Below the pieces are notes generated by a model that saw only the letters and a list, made by a program, of their open reading frames with translations, did not search any database and had not been told where the DNA came from. A stretch of DNA of 64,000 nt from Pseudomonas fluorescens (GTDB lineage: Bacteria > Pseudomonadota > Gammaproteobacteria > Pseudomonadales > Pseudomonadaceae): NCBI RefSeq assembly GCF_902497775.2, contig NZ_OZ024668.1:2193826-2257825 (forward strand), written 5' to 3'. Below, one piece after another: positions 17,825-27,427 of this stretch. Position numbers and translations under genes: made by a program. Position 1 is the stretch's first letter. Each line of letters opens with the position of its first letter.

Positions 17825-18125
17825 GGAATGCTTACCCCAAGTTCTTTTTATTGTCGCCGACATCCAAGCATGCTTTGCCCCCCGCGACCTACTCGACCAA
17901 GGACTAAGTGCTTGATTGATTAAGGTCTGTTGCATCGTCCCAGCAGCGTTTATCCGAGAGGTCTGATAGGATTTCGGCCTCGACGGGATAAACCTGAAGG
18001 CCGCGTGAACTTTTCTGCTGGCTTTGCGACCAACTGTCGCTGTAAAACGGCCAGGCGCTGAACAGCCATTGGCAACTAAAAGACTATAAAGGGGCATGCC
18101 GCAGGCATTGCCCCACGGGGGAAGC
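17825..18125 (+). promoter_or_regulatory. Divergent region with a hairpin in the uppP leader
   Basis: These 301 bases between the chemoreceptor and uppP hold no gene. GGGGCATGCC (18091-18100) pairs with GGCATTGCCCC (18104-18114) with one bulge and a GCA loop. The stem ends six bases before the GGGGG ribosome binding site of uppP and could affect its translation. Confidence 0.4.
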
Positions 18126-18956
18126 ATGGATCTTTGGACCGGCCTGCAGGCTGTCATTCTAGGTATTGTCGAAGGCTTGACGGAGTTCTTGCCAATTTCC
18201 AGTACCGGCCACCAGATCGTTGTGGCAGACCTGATCAACTTCGGTGGTGAGCGGGCCATGGCCTTCAACATCATCATCCAGTTGGGTGCGATCCTGGCGG
18301 TGGTCTGGGAATTTCGCCGCAAGATCTTCGACGTGGTGGTGGGGCTGCCGCGTCAGCGTGAAGCCCAGCGCTTCACCGTCAACCTGCTGATTGCCTTCAT
18401 GCCGGCGGTGGTACTGGGGGTGCTGTTTGCCGACCTGATCCACGAATACCTGTTCAACCCCATCACCGTGGCTGCCGCCCTGGTGGTCGGTGGTGTGATC
18501 ATGCTCTGGGCCGAACGCCGCCAACACGTGATCCGCGTTGACCAGGTCGACGACATGCGCTGGAGCGACGCGCTGAAGATCGGCTGCGCCCAGTGCCTGG
18601 CGATGATCCCGGGGACCTCGCGCTCCGGCTCGACCATCATTGGCGGCCTGCTGTTCGGCCTTTCGCGTAAAGCGGCCACCGAATTCTCGTTCTTCCTGGC
18701 CATGCCGACCATGGTCGGTGCGGCGGTGTATTCGGGCTACAAGTACCGCGAGCTGTTCCAGCCTGACGACTTCCCGGTGTTCGCCATCGGCTTCGTGGTC
18801 TCGTTCATCTTCGCCATGATTGCGGTACGCGGTTTGCTCAAGTTCATCGCCAATCACAGCTATGCGGCCTTTGCCTGGTACCGCATCGTGTTCGGCCTGA
18901 TCATCCTCGGCACCTGGCTGTTCGGCTGGGTCGACTGGACCACGGCGCACGGTTGA
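18126..18956 (+). CDS. uppP: Undecaprenyl-diphosphatase UppP (BacA)
   Basis: A 276-residue integral membrane phosphatase that recycles undecaprenyl pyrophosphate to the lipid carrier used for peptidoglycan and O-antigen synthesis; overexpression gives bacitracin resistance. Family motifs are clear: [14 protein letters not shown] at residues 17-30 and [10 protein letters not shown] near 160-170. About eight membrane helices are visible. ATG 18126 is preceded by a strong purine-rich site; an in-frame ATG at 18096 lies inside the leader hairpin. The next gene starts one base after its TGA. Confidence 0.96.
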   Translation: MDLWTGLQAVILGIVEGLTEFLPISSTGHQIVVADLINFGGERAMAFNIIIQLGAILAVVWEFRRKIFDVVVGLPRQREAQRFTVNLLIAFMPAVVLGVLFADLIHEYLFNPITVAAALVVGGVIMLWAERRQHVIRVDQVDDMRWSDALKIGCAQCLAMIPGTSRSGSTIIGGLLFGLSRKAATEFSFFLAMPTMVGAAVYSGYKYRELFQPDDFPVFAIGFVVSFIFAMIAVRGLLKFIANHSYAAFAWYRIVFGLIILGTWLFGWVDWTTAHG

Positions 18957-18957
18957 G

Positions 18958-19404
18958 ATGAGCCGTAGTCAGAACCCACAGCGCCGCGCAGGCCCCGCCA
19001 GCGGCGCTATCCAGAACCCCTGGAGCAAACTGCTGGTGTTCGCCGGCCTGTGCCTGTTGCCCGTGGGCGGCGCTTTGCAGATGCTGCTGAGCGGGCAGTC
19101 GTGGCTGCCGGCGCTGGCCTACCCGCTGGCCAGCCTGGTGAGCTTCGGGCTGTACTGGCGTGACAAGCAACAGGCGCGCAACCAGGGCTGGCGTACGCCG
19201 GAGAAGGTCCTGCACGCCAGTGAACTGTGTGGCGGCTGGCCGGGTGCCTTGCTGGCCCAGCAGCTGTTCCGGCACAAGACCCGCAAGCTGTCGTTCCAGC
19301 TGAGCTTCTGGGCCATCGTCGGCGTGCATCAACTGTTCTGGATCGACCACCTGCTGCTCGGCGGCCGTTGGCTCGGCGCCGCTCTGGCGCCAGTGCTCAG
19401 ATAA
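18958..19404 (+). CDS. DUF1294 small membrane protein
   Basis: A 148-residue protein with a basic N-terminus and two to four hydrophobic segments, carrying the DUF1294 pattern (SFGLYWRDKQQA, then LHASELCGGWPGALLAQQ, then HKTRKLSFQLSFW). Function is unknown. It begins at TGAGATG directly after uppP, so the two are co-transcribed. Its 3' end overlaps the convergent MmcQ/YjbR gene by eight bases. Confidence 0.85.
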   Translation: MSRSQNPQRRAGPASGAIQNPWSKLLVFAGLCLLPVGGALQMLLSGQSWLPALAYPLASLVSFGLYWRDKQQARNQGWRTPEKVLHASELCGGWPGALLAQQLFRHKTRKLSFQLSFWAIVGVHQLFWIDHLLLGGRWLGAALAPVLR

Positions 19405-19756
19405 GCAAGCCCGGCTGCAGGCGCTTGGGCAAGCGCCTGACCACCAGTTGATGGGAGCGTTGCAGCAGCTCGGTCAGTTCGGCGCGGCCCATGGGGTAGG
19501 GCGGCGCCATGCTGATCCAGTGCGCGCGCGCCAGGTACGGCGCCGGGCGCACGCCGGGGCGGTCGACATAGCCGAGAAACAGTTCGCTATCGACCTTGAA
19601 CGACAAACCGGCACCGGCCAGGTCTAGTACCGCGAACATCTTGTTGCCGGCCACCGAGAACACCCGTATCCCACCCCACTTGTAGTCTTCCCGCGCACCC
19701 GGCAGGCTCAGGCAGAAGCCTGCAACCTGGGCTTCGCTGATTTTCCCTTCAGACAT
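19397..19756 (-). CDS. MmcQ/YjbR family DNA-binding-like protein
   Basis: A 119-residue protein of the MmcQ/YjbR fold (CyaY-like): LPGAREDYKWGG at the N-terminus, then VFSVAGNKMFAVLD, then PYLARAHWISM. Members resemble small DNA-binding proteins, but the role is undefined. ATG 19756 overlaps the 3' end of the LysR gene by eight bases, so it is probably translated from the same transcript. Confidence 0.85.
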   Translation of the reverse strand: MSEGKISEAQVAGFCLSLPGAREDYKWGGIRVFSVAGNKMFAVLDLAGAGLSFKVDSELFLGYVDRPGVRPAPYLARAHWISMAPPYPMGRAELTELLQRSHQLVVRRLPKRLQPGLLI

Positions 19757-20657
19757 AACGCTCTCCACATTGGGCAAATTCCGCCACCAGATGATCGATC
19801 CACACTCGCACCGCTGGCAGCAGCCCGCGCCGATGGGGGTAGACCGCCTGCAGATAACCGCCGGGCAGCGACCAGTCTGGCAGCAGACGCACCAGCTCGC
19901 CACGCTCAAGTTCTGCCTCGCAGTGCATGATCGGCAGGGCGGTGAAGCCCAGGCCCGCGACGGCAGCGGCCTTGCGCACGACAAAGTCGTCAATGGCCAG
20001 GCGCGCCTCCAGGGCCAGTTCGTGTTTGTGGCCCTGGGCATCGAGCAGGCGCAGATGCACCAGGCGGTCGGCATCCACCGCGCCGAGTACCGGCAGGCCG
20101 GCCAGGTCTTGCGGGTGATTGAGTGCTTGGGTGGCAGCAAATTGCGGTGAGGCCACCAGGAACATCTGTGCCTGGCGCAGTCGGCGGGTGACCAGCGCCG
20201 GGTCTTCATCGCCCAGGTCGCGCACACGCAGAGCGACATCGACGCCTTCGGTGATCAGGTCGACGCGGCGGTTGAGCAGGATCATGTCCAGTTGCACCTG
20301 CGGGTACTGCTGCAGAAAGCGGCTGATCACATCAGGCAAGAACTCATGGGCCAGGCCTACCGGGCACGACACCCGCAAACGCCCGCGGGGTTCGCTGGTC
20401 ATGCTGGCCACCGCTTCGTCGGCCATCTCGGCCTCCAGCAGCATGGCCTGGCAGTGACGCAGGTAGCGTTCGCCCACGGCCGTCAGTTTCAGCTGGCGCG
20501 TGGTGCGTTGCAGCAGGCGCGTGCCCAGGCGTTCTTCAAGCTCGGCAATGCGCCGCGACAGGCGTGATTTGGGAATCCCGAGCAAACGCCCGGCAGCGGC
20601 AAAACCGCCGGCTTCAACCACCCGGGTAAAGTAGAACAGATCGTTGAGGTCTTGCAT
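19749..20657 (-). CDS. LysR-family transcriptional regulator
   Basis: A 302-residue regulator: winged HTH at residues 1-62 (FAAAGRLLGIPKSRLSRRIAELEERLG) and a substrate-binding domain after about residue 90. ATG 20657 (MQDLNDLFYF) is the family-typical start; ATG 20669 four codons upstream is also possible. It diverges from azoR with a 128-bp spacer, the usual arrangement for a LysR regulator and its target, so control of azoR is inferred. Confidence 0.92.
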   Translation of the reverse strand: MQDLNDLFYFTRVVEAGGFAAAGRLLGIPKSRLSRRIAELEERLGTRLLQRTTRQLKLTAVGERYLRHCQAMLLEAEMADEAVASMTSEPRGRLRVSCPVGLAHEFLPDVISRFLQQYPQVQLDMILLNRRVDLITEGVDVALRVRDLGDEDPALVTRRLRQAQMFLVASPQFAATQALNHPQDLAGLPVLGAVDADRLVHLRLLDAQGHKHELALEARLAIDDFVVRKAAAVAGLGFTALPIMHCEAELERGELVRLLPDWSLPGGYLQAVYPHRRGLLPAVRVWIDHLVAEFAQCGERYV

Positions 20658-20785
20658 GCGAATCACCATTGTCCTGCCAGTAGGACAAACTAACGCATTT
20701 TTGCTGACTTATCAGCTATTCGCTACCCAAGTAGGATTCTCCCCATCGTGATCGCCCACTCGCGGTCTTCATTCAGGAGAGTCCC

Positions 20786-21397
20786 ATGAAACTGTTGCAT
20801 ATCGATTCGAGCATCCTGGGCGACAATTCCGCCTCCCGTCAGTTGAGCCGCAGCGTGGTTGAAGCCTGGAAAGCCGCCGACCCGTCGCTGCAAGTGACCT
20901 ACCGTGACCTGGCCGGCGACGCCATCAGCCACTTCTCGGCTGCGACCCTGGTGGCCGCCGGCACCCCGGAAGAACTGCGCGATGCCGCACAACAGCACGA
21001 AGCCACGCTCAGCGCCGATACCCTGCAGGAGTTCCTCGACGCCGATGCCGTGGTGCTGGCCGCGCCGATGTACAACTTCACCGTACCGACCCAGCTCAAG
21101 GCCTGGATTGACCGCGTCGCGGTGGCCGGCAAGACCTTCCGCTACACCGAAGCCGGCCCTGAAGGCCTGTGTGGCGACAAGAAGGTGATCCTGGTTTCGA
21201 CCGCTGGTGGCCTGCATGCTGGCCAGCCTACTGGCGTCGGCCACGAAGATTTTCTCAAGGTGTTCCTCGGCTTCATCGGCATCACCGACCTGGAAATTGT
21301 TCGCGCCCATGGCCTGGCTTACGGCGATGAGCACCGGGTCAAGGCTCTGAACGCTGCGCAAGTGCAGATCAGCACCGACCTGTTCGCTGCTGCCTGA
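20786..21397 (+). CDS. azoR: FMN-dependent NADH:quinone oxidoreductase/azoreductase AzoR
   Basis: A 203-residue flavodoxin-fold enzyme matching AzoR in length and motifs: [19 protein letters not shown] (FMN phosphate loop), [19 protein letters not shown] (flavin contact and dimer helix) and VSTAGG. It reduces quinones and azo compounds with NADH in the cytosol. AGGAG precedes ATG 20786 at good distance. It stands alone, divergent from a LysR gene, with its own terminator. Confidence 0.94.
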   Translation: MKLLHIDSSILGDNSASRQLSRSVVEAWKAADPSLQVTYRDLAGDAISHFSAATLVAAGTPEELRDAAQQHEATLSADTLQEFLDADAVVLAAPMYNFTVPTQLKAWIDRVAVAGKTFRYTEAGPEGLCGDKKVILVSTAGGLHAGQPTGVGHEDFLKVFLGFIGITDLEIVRAHGLAYGDEHRVKALNAAQVQISTDLFAAA

Positions 21398-21414
21398 ATC
21401 TCGGTGTACTCAGC

Positions 21415-21443
21415 AAACCGACTGCCTGCAGTCGGTTTTTTCA
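21415..21443 (+). terminator. Terminator after azoR
   Basis: AAACCGACTGC-ct-GCAGTCGGTTT (21415-21438) followed by T's: an 11-bp stem with a very tight loop, placed 18 bases after the azoR stop. Confidence 0.88.
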
Positions 21444-21528
21444 TTGAGGTTTCATCTGCGCCAAGCTGCCCCGTTCTATGCTGCGCACTATCAGCATTAA
21501 GCGATAGCGTTGCTTTAGGTGCAAAACG

Positions 21529-22560
21529 ATGCGGCGACTTGGCGCGTTACTCCTGCTTGTCCTGCTTGGCAGCCCGCTGACGGTGCAGGCCGAGCCGGCT
21601 GCGCACTGGAGTGTCGGCGTGCACCGGCTGAACTTCGCCGACCCGCTGGATGCACAACCGGTGCAGGCCCTGGCGTTCTATCCCTCCAGCGCCCCCGAGC
21701 GCAGCAGCCGCATTGACGGTTATCGGGTCCAGGCCTGGGAAGGCGCGCCGATGGTCATGGGCCGTTATCCGCTATTGATGCTGTCCCACGGCAACACCGG
21801 CACGCCCCTGGCCTTGCATGACCTGGCCACGGCCTTGGCCCGTCGTGGCTTTATCGTCGTTGCTGTGACCCACCCAGGCGACAATGCCCATGACCATAGC
21901 CGCCTGGGGACTTTGAGTAACCTGTATGGGCGGCCCTTGCAGATCAGTGCGGCGATCACTGCCAGCTTTGATGATGGCTTTCTCGCGCCGTACATCAATG
22001 GCCCGCAGGTGGGCGTGATCGGCTATTCGGCCGGTGGCGAGACCGCCTTGATCCTCTCAGGCGCAAAACCGGACCTTGCGCGCTTGCAGCGTTATTGCCA
22101 GGAGCATCCGCTGGATGCCGATGCCTGCAAGACCAAGGGGGTGCTGATCGCCGACCGCGCTGACCTGCGTGCCGCGCCCGATCCGCGAGTCAAGGCGCTG
22201 TTGCTGATGGCGCCGTTGAGCCTGATGTTCGGCCGTCACGCCCTGGCCGAGGTCAAGGTTGCGGCGTTGATTTACAGCGGCGACAAGGACCAGTTGCTGG
22301 CCATCGACAAGAACGCCCAGGCGCTGGCGCGCAAGCTGCCGGTCACCCCCAACTACACGTTGCTGGCCGGCGCCGGGCATTTCGTCTTCATGGCGCCGTG
22401 CGACGATGAACAGCGGCAGAGGATGGCCGCCTTGTGCAACGACCCGGACGGCGTCGATCGTGAGGATATTCACCTGTCGCTGCAGGCCGAGGCCGCACGG
22501 TTTTTCACCCATACCCTGGGCGACCGCCACCAGGGCGGGCTGCATATGGCCGATCAGTAA
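21529..22560 (+). CDS. Exported alpha/beta hydrolase (dienelactone-hydrolase-like)
   Basis: A 343-residue protein with a signal peptide (LLLLVLLGSPLTVQA/E). The alpha/beta hydrolase fold shows an oxyanion-side LLMLSHGNTG, the nucleophile elbow GYSAGG (Ser near residue 167) and a C-terminal GAGHFVFM histidine. It resembles the predicted dienelactone hydrolase/lipoprotein-signal-peptide class found in many proteobacteria; the substrate is unknown. Its stop overlaps that of the convergent MFS gene by seven bases. Confidence 0.86.
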   Translation: MRRLGALLLLVLLGSPLTVQAEPAAHWSVGVHRLNFADPLDAQPVQALAFYPSSAPERSSRIDGYRVQAWEGAPMVMGRYPLLMLSHGNTGTPLALHDLATALARRGFIVVAVTHPGDNAHDHSRLGTLSNLYGRPLQISAAITASFDDGFLAPYINGPQVGVIGYSAGGETALILSGAKPDLARLQRYCQEHPLDADACKTKGVLIADRADLRAAPDPRVKALLLMAPLSLMFGRHALAEVKVAALIYSGDKDQLLAIDKNAQALARKLPVTPNYTLLAGAGHFVFMAPCDDEQRQRMAALCNDPDGVDREDIHLSLQAEAARFFTHTLGDRHQGGLHMADQ

Positions 22561-23744
22561 ACGCTGGCGCGTCGCGACAGCAGCAAGGTCAAGCCAACCC
22601 CCAGCAGCGCGAGCAAGGCCGCCACGCAGAAAATCCAGGCATAGCCCAGGTGCAGGGCCACCGCGCCCATCAACGGCCCGGCAATCGCCAGGGCCAGGTC
22701 GAAGAACACCGCATAGGCGCCCAGGCCCGCACCGCGGCTGGAGCTGGGCACCTGTTTGATTGCCTCCACCCCGAGCGCCGGATACACCAGCGACAGGCCG
22801 AAACCGGCAAACCCTGCGCCAATCAAGGCCAGCACCGGGCTGGGCGCCAGCCACAGCAAGGCCAGGCCCAGGGCTTCGGTGGCCATGCAGGCCATGGCTA
22901 CCGGATAACCGCCAAAGCGGTTGACCGCGTTGACGAACAGCAACCGGGACAGGATGAAACACACGCCAAAAGCGCTGAGGCACCAGGCCGCGCCGCTCCA
23001 GCCCTGTTCCAAGTAGAACAAGGTGACGAAGGTGGTCAAGGTGCCGTAGCCGATCGACGCCAGCGTCAAGCTGACCCCGCACGGTGCGACCCGGCCGAAT
23101 GCGGCCCAGAACGGCAGGCGTTCGCCGCGCACCACCGGCGTCGACGGCTTATTGCGAATCACCAGCAACGCCAGCCCCGCCAGCGCACTCAAGGCCAGGC
23201 CCAGGGTAGCGAAATTGACCTGGTCGACCAGCATCACCCCCAGCGGCGCGCCGATGGCAATGGCGCCGTAGGAGGCAATGCCGTTCCAGGAAATCACCCG
23301 CGCGGTCTGCTCGGCGCCCACCGCACCGATACCCCAGCTCAAGGTGCCCACGCCGATCAGCCCCTGGGCGATGCCCAGCAGCACGCGACCGCCCAACAGC
23401 GCCAGCAGGCTCAGCAGCGGCACATTTATAGTCAACGCCGAAGCAAAGGTCAGCACGCCACTGGCGGCGATGCCGATCAGCCCGTAGATGATTGCCCGCT
23501 TGGTGCCCAGGCTGTCGGCCGCGCGCCCGGCAAGAGGGCGGCTGAGCAGGGTGGCCAGGTATTGCAGGCCGATGGTGATGCCGGCAATGACGGCACTAAA
23601 GCCCAGTTGATCATGCACATAGCTGGGCAGCACCGCGATCGGCAGGCCGATGCAGAGGAAGGCGATAAAGGTATAAAAGACAATCGAGAGAATGTGCCGG
23701 GTGATTGACCCAGTGTCGACGGGAGCGGGTTGTTGCGCGGACAT
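22554..23744 (-). CDS. MFS transporter of the YhhS/YfcJ group
   Basis: A 396-residue protein with about twelve membrane helices and the MFS loop GRAADSLGTKRAI after helix 2. The N-terminus (IGLPIAVLPSYVHDQLGFSAVIAGITIGLQYLATLLSRP) closely follows what I remember of E. coli YhhS. It is a drug/metabolite exporter-type permease of unknown substrate. ATG 23744 is preceded by a purine-rich stretch. It is monocistronic and convergent with the hydrolase gene. Confidence 0.9.
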   Translation of the reverse strand: MSAQQPAPVDTGSITRHILSIVFYTFIAFLCIGLPIAVLPSYVHDQLGFSAVIAGITIGLQYLATLLSRPLAGRAADSLGTKRAIIYGLIGIAASGVLTFASALTINVPLLSLLALLGGRVLLGIAQGLIGVGTLSWGIGAVGAEQTARVISWNGIASYGAIAIGAPLGVMLVDQVNFATLGLALSALAGLALLVIRNKPSTPVVRGERLPFWAAFGRVAPCGVSLTLASIGYGTLTTFVTLFYLEQGWSGAAWCLSAFGVCFILSRLLFVNAVNRFGGYPVAMACMATEALGLALLWLAPSPVLALIGAGFAGFGLSLVYPALGVEAIKQVPSSSRGAGLGAYAVFFDLALAIAGPLMGAVALHLGYAWIFCVAALLALLGVGLTLLLSRRASVY

Positions 23745-23832
23745 GAGCTCGTTCGCTGGCGGGCGGTGGGAGAGGGCCCATGATCGCCGGGTGCGAAGAG
23801 AAAAGGAAGCAGGCTAACGGATTTTTCAGCAT

Positions 23833-23878
23833 CGCTGGCAAGCCCGCTCCTGTTGTAGGAGCGGGCTTGCCCCGCGAT
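23833..23878. repeat. REP element pair (P. putida type)
   Basis: GCAAGCCCGCTCCT (23838-23851) and AGGAGCGGGCTTGC (23857-23870) are perfect inverted arms separated by gttgt. The second half with its ccccgcga tail is the common Pseudomonas REP sequence. It lies between the MFS and ABC-F genes, in extragenic DNA as usual. Confidence 0.9.
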
Positions 23879-23888
23879 CAGCGATAGA

Positions 23889-25475
23889 TCAGATCACCAC
23901 ACCCTGGCTACGCAGGTAGTCATCGTAGGTACCGCTGAAGTCCACCACACCGCTCGGGCTCAGCTCGATGATGCGGGTGGCCAGCGACGACACAAATTCA
24001 CGGTCGTGGCTGACGAACAGCAGCGTGCCCGGGTAGTTCTCCAGCGCCAGGTTGAGCGCCTCGATCGATTCCATGTCCAGGTGGTTGGTCGGTTCGTCCA
24101 TCACCAGTACGTTGGGCTTTTGCAGGATCAGCTTGCCAAACAGCATGCGGCCTTGCTCACCACCGGAGATCACCTTGACCGACTTGAGGATCTCGTCGTT
24201 GGAGAACAGCATGCGCCCCAGGGTGCCACGGATCACTTGCTCGCCCTGGGTCCACTGGCCCATCCAGTCGAACAGGCTCAGGTCTTCTTCGAAGTCGTGG
24301 GCGTGGTCCTGGGCGTAGTAGCCAAGCTCGGCGCTTTCGGTCCATTTCACCGCACCGGCATCCGGGGTCAGCTCACCGACCAGGGTGCGCAGCAGGGTGG
24401 TCTTGCCGATACCGTTGGGGCCGATGATCGCTACGCGCTCGCCAGCTTCGACGGTGAAGCTGAAGTTCTCGAACAGGGTCTTGCCGTCGAAGCCCTTGGA
24501 CATCTTCTCGATGGTCACGGCCTGGCGGTGCAGCTTTTTGGTCTGCTCGAAGCGGATGAACGGGCTGACCCGGCTCGATGGCTTGACCTCGGCCAGCTGG
24601 ATCTTGTCGATCTGCTTGGCGCGCGAAGTGGCCTGCTTGGCTTTCGAGGCGTTGGCCGAGAAGCGGCTGACGAAGGTCTGCAGCTCGGCGATCTGGGCTT
24701 TCTTCTTGGCGTTGTCCGACAGCAGTTGCTCGCGCGATTGGGTCGCGGCGGTCATGTACTCGTCGTAGTTGCCCGGGAACAGGCGCAGCTCACCGTAGTC
24801 CAGGTCGGCCATGTGGGTGCAGACGCTGTTGAGGAAGTGGCGGTCGTGGGAAATGATGATCATGGTGCTGTTACGCGCCGTGAGAATGTTTTCCAGCCAG
24901 CGGATGGTGTTGATGTCCAGGTGGTTGGTTGGCTCGTCGAGCAGCAACACTTCCGGGTCCGAGAACAGCGCCTGGGCCAGCAGAACGCGCAGTTTCCAGC
25001 CTGGCGCGACTTCGGTCATCGGGCCGAAATGCTGTTCCAGCGGGATACCCAGGCCCAGCAGCAGCTCACCGGCGCGGGATTCGGCGGTGTAGCCGTCCAT
25101 TTCGGCGAACTCGGTTTCCAGCTCGGCAACCGCCATGCCGTCTTCTTCGGTCATTTCCGGCAGCGAGTAGATGCGATCGCGCTCGGCCTTGACCTTCCAC
25201 AGCTCTTCGTGGCCCATGATCACGGTGTCGATCACGGTGAATTCTTCGTAGGCGAACTGATCCTGGCGCAGTTTACCCAGGCGTACGTTCGGCTCGAGCA
25301 TGACCTGGCCGGCGGACGGCTCCAGATCGTTGCCGAGGATTTTCATGAAGGTCGACTTGCCGCAGCCGTTGGCGCCGATCAGGCCGTAGCGGTTGCCGTT
25401 GTTGAACTTGACCGAGACGTTCTCGAACAAGGGCTTGGCGCCGAACTGCATGGTGATGTTAGCGGTAGAAATCAA
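23889..25475 (-). CDS. ABC-F family ATPase (YbiT-like)
   Basis: A 528-residue soluble twin-ATPase protein: Walker [10 protein letters not shown] near residue 36 and GPNGIGKTT near 356, Walker [12 protein letters not shown] and [11 protein letters not shown], and an interdomain linker rich in Lys/Ala (residues about 240-310). It follows E. coli YbiT almost residue for residue. ABC-F proteins act on the ribosome. The start is TTG 25475 ([14 protein letters not shown]), the family-typical beginning, with AGGATAAG upstream; the longer frame to 25535 is unsupported. The prophage begins about 70 bp upstream of this start. Confidence 0.94.
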   Translation of the reverse strand: MISTANITMQFGAKPLFENVSVKFNNGNRYGLIGANGCGKSTFMKILGNDLEPSAGQVMLEPNVRLGKLRQDQFAYEEFTVIDTVIMGHEELWKVKAERDRIYSLPEMTEEDGMAVAELETEFAEMDGYTAESRAGELLLGLGIPLEQHFGPMTEVAPGWKLRVLLAQALFSDPEVLLLDEPTNHLDINTIRWLENILTARNSTMIIISHDRHFLNSVCTHMADLDYGELRLFPGNYDEYMTAATQSREQLLSDNAKKKAQIAELQTFVSRFSANASKAKQATSRAKQIDKIQLAEVKPSSRVSPFIRFEQTKKLHRQAVTIEKMSKGFDGKTLFENFSFTVEAGERVAIIGPNGIGKTTLLRTLVGELTPDAGAVKWTESAELGYYAQDHAHDFEEDLSLFDWMGQWTQGEQVIRGTLGRMLFSNDEILKSVKVISGGEQGRMLFGKLILQKPNVLVMDEPTNHLDMESIEALNLALENYPGTLLFVSHDREFVSSLATRIIELSPSGVVDFSGTYDDYLRSQGVVI

Positions 25476-25526
25476 GTGCTTATCCTGCGGGGGTTCCAGA
25501 GGTGTGTTTAGGTGCCGTCGCCTGAA

Positions 25527-25547
25527 TTGGGCCAATTTTGGGCCAAT
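25527..25547. other. Candidate attachment or integrase arm site
   Basis: The 9-bp sequence TGGGCCAAT occurs twice in direct repeat (25528-25536 and 25539-25547), and each copy is part of a near-palindromic ATTGGGCCAAT. It sits between the integrase stop and the ABC-F leader, where the host/prophage junction must be. The other end of the prophage is outside the window, so the core cannot be confirmed. Confidence 0.4.
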
Positions 25548-26722
25548 CAGACTCTAGCCGGCAGCTTCTCCAGCTCCCTCCAATCCGAGGAGGAGCTGAT
25601 CCATTTTGCGTAAGTAGAGAGCAACATCTCGACGCTATGGCCGAGCTGGTTCGCGATGAACGCGGGGTTCATCCCAGCCATTAGGCACATGGTTGCGTAG
25701 GTGTGGCGTGTGTCGTACTGCCGACGTTCACGGATGCCCAGCGCCTTGAGCGCGAGCTTGAAGTGCTTGATTGTAACACTTGGCTCTCTGATCCACATCC
25801 CGCCTTTACCTGGCTGGAACACAAATGGGCTGGTGGGAGTCGCGGACTTCGAGGCGATTCGGCGCAGATCGGCCAGGCGCCGGGCCTGGCGCAAGGCGTG
25901 GAGTGCGCGTTCATTGAGCAGGATCACCCGGTGGTGCTTGGTCTTGGTCCTGTCTTCCGGCTGGCCATCGACGATAATGCGCCGAATGTTCGCGGTTCTT
26001 GCCTCCAGGTCGATGTCATCCCATTGCAGGGCCATAGCCTCACCCGGCCGCAGCCCGGTGAAGAAAGCGAACTCGAAGAAGGGCGCATAGATCTGCGAGT
26101 ACTTGTGCAGCGTCCTGTATAGGTGGGCAATAATCCGTTCGGCCTCATCCCTGGTGTAGGGGTCAACCACCTTCTTCACTGCTTTGGGCTTGTCGAGCGA
26201 TGAGGTCGGGTTTTTCGCGATCAGCCCGTCCAGCACCGCTGTCTTGAACACGCTGGCGAGCTTGATGATTGCATTGCGCTTCACGCCGGTAGAGGACCAT
26301 TCTATGCTGGCAATGATCCCGCGCAGCATGGTCGGGGTGATCATGTCGATCCGGCGCAGGCCTAGGTACGGCATCCAATAGAGGTTGAAGCTGCTCTTAT
26401 AGTTGTTGCGTGTGCCGCCAACGATGTGCCGGCTGTCCAGCCAGAGCTGAGCGTACTCACCAAAGCTCGGTATCGTGGCTTGCGCCGAGAGCGCGAGGTC
26501 CGACCCAGGGAACAGGTCGGCGTACTTCTCGTCATCCAGCAGGCCGTGTTTGATGAGGTTGACTACTTGATCACGTAGACGGCTGGCCGCCTTGATCCCT
26601 TGCGCTGTCGGGGGATGGGCAAGTGTTTCCCCGCGGCGCTCACCGTTCCAAGTGAAACGGATCCGGAGCGCGTCCCCTCTGATTTCAACTCCAGGGGGCA
26701 AACCCACAGGCTTTCGAGCCAT
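25547..26722 (-). CDS. int: Phage integrase (tyrosine recombinase)
   Basis: A 391-residue site-specific recombinase: a SAM-like core-binding domain about residues 85-175 and a C-terminal catalytic domain with Arg in [11 protein letters not shown], His-x-x-Arg in DTRHTYAT, His in QLGHSVEML and the nucleophile Tyr in STYAKW. GGAG precedes ATG 26722. It is the outermost prophage gene, at the boundary with the host ABC-F gene. Its 5' end is overlapped by the small HTH protein gene, an arrangement like int/xis of other phages. Confidence 0.95.
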   Translation of the reverse strand: MARKPVGLPPGVEIRGDALRIRFTWNGERRGETLAHPPTAQGIKAASRLRDQVVNLIKHGLLDDEKYADLFPGSDLALSAQATIPSFGEYAQLWLDSRHIVGGTRNNYKSSFNLYWMPYLGLRRIDMITPTMLRGIIASIEWSSTGVKRNAIIKLASVFKTAVLDGLIAKNPTSSLDKPKAVKKVVDPYTRDEAERIIAHLYRTLHKYSQIYAPFFEFAFFTGLRPGEAMALQWDDIDLEARTANIRRIIVDGQPEDRTKTKHHRVILLNERALHALRQARRLADLRRIASKSATPTSPFVFQPGKGGMWIREPSVTIKHFKLALKALGIRERRQYDTRHTYATMCLMAGMNPAFIANQLGHSVEMLLSTYAKWISSSSDWRELEKLPARV

Positions 26723-26937
26723 TCCTCATATCTCCATCTGCTGTAAATGATGCTGCGGCCGTTTCGGTTCCAGATGCCTTCAGGGATCTTTCCCCGCTGG
26801 CGCCTGGTCTGGAGCGCCCGCAGCGTGATCCCCAGCAATTCGGCCATCTTCTCTTCTGTAACCTTGTCCATTCCCTGGGCAACGGCCTGTTCCTGTTCGG
26901 CGAGTTCATCACCGGGCTTTTTCCTAATGGTTTGCAT
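26563..26937 (-). CDS. Small HTH protein, probable excisionase-like
   Basis: A 124-residue protein with a MerR/excisionase-type HTH at about residues 25-75 (TEEKMAELLGITLRALQTRRQRG, then a wing ending in [13 protein letters not shown]). GGAG lies six bases before ATG 26937. The C-terminal third overlaps the integrase start by 160 bases in another frame, unusually long, so the true stop is certain but its C-terminal part looks unstructured. Its position next to int suggests it directs excision; no function is proven. Confidence 0.72.
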   Translation of the reverse strand: MQTIRKKPGDELAEQEQAVAQGMDKVTEEKMAELLGITLRALQTRRQRGKIPEGIWNRNGRSIIYSRWRYEEWLESLWVCPLELKSEGTRSGSVSLGTVSAAGKHLPIPRQRKGSRRPAVYVIK

Positions 26938-26979
26938 GATTGTCTCCACGCCGCGCATGGCGGCAGAGGTGGGGAGGGG

Positions 26980-27141
26980 TTAGCTCGGCAGCTTGTCGTC
27001 GAGCCGGTAATAGCTGGTGCATCGGCAGCGTGGGCACACCATCGTACTGGCTCCTTCGAGCCACTTACTTGCCACGGAGATGCGCTCGCTCTCCTTGTGC
27101 TGGTTCCGGCATCGGCAGCACTTCACGTTGACATCGGACAT
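26980..27141 (-). CDS. 53-residue zinc-ribbon protein (Com-like)
   Basis: Encoded between TAA 26982-26980 and ATG 27141, with AGG seven bases upstream of the start. The sequence MSDVNVKCCRCRNQ, then VCPRCRCTSYYRLDD has two CxxC pairs forming a zinc ribbon. Size and pattern recall the phage Mu Com translational regulator family, but identity is weak. Confidence 0.6.
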   Translation of the reverse strand: MSDVNVKCCRCRNQHKESERISVASKWLEGASTMVCPRCRCTSYYRLDDKLPS

Positions 27142-27193
27142 AGCTCATCCTCGCCCACCTACCGGCAGGCTTGAGTTGTTGTAGGGGGAGGGG

Positions 27194-27427
27194 TTACTGA
27201 ATCTTGCCGGTGAGGCGTTCGCGCCAGGTCAGGCGCCGGGGAAGGTGTTCGCGGTCGTCGATTTCGACCACTACATAAGCGCAGCGGTCGAAGGGGGCAT
27301 CCCGCTGCTGGTTGAGCCAGCAGGCTTCCTTCTGGGCTTCATCGTGGCTGGTCGCTGATAGCTGGTGCACGTTGAAGCCTTTGCTGTGGACGTGCCAGCC
27401 GTGAATCACGGCAATGAACCGGCTCAT
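27194..27427 (-). CDS. Phage hypothetical protein (77 aa)
   Basis: Small acidic-basic mixed protein beginning MSRFIAVIHGWHVHSKGF and ending in a basic RRLTWRERLTGKIQ. No domain is recognised. Its start codon overlaps the stop of a 21-codon frame upstream (ATGA at 27424-27427), which supports translation in a chain of coupled genes. Confidence 0.6.
   Translation of the reverse strand: MSRFIAVIHGWHVHSKGFNVHQLSATSHDEAQKEACWLNQQRDAPFDRCAYVVVEIDDREHLPRRLTWRERLTGKIQ

Noticed and set aside
15932..17923. A 663-codon forward frame opposite the chemoreceptor
   Set aside because: Shadow of the MCP gene; compositional only, without motifs or a ribosome binding site.
24006..25511. A 501-codon forward frame opposite the ABC-F gene
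   Set aside because: Antisense shadow; the minus-strand ABC-F motifs are clear.
25476..25546. tRNA 3' end as integration target
   Set aside because: No cloverleaf or CCA-type acceptor sequence is visible beside the integrase.
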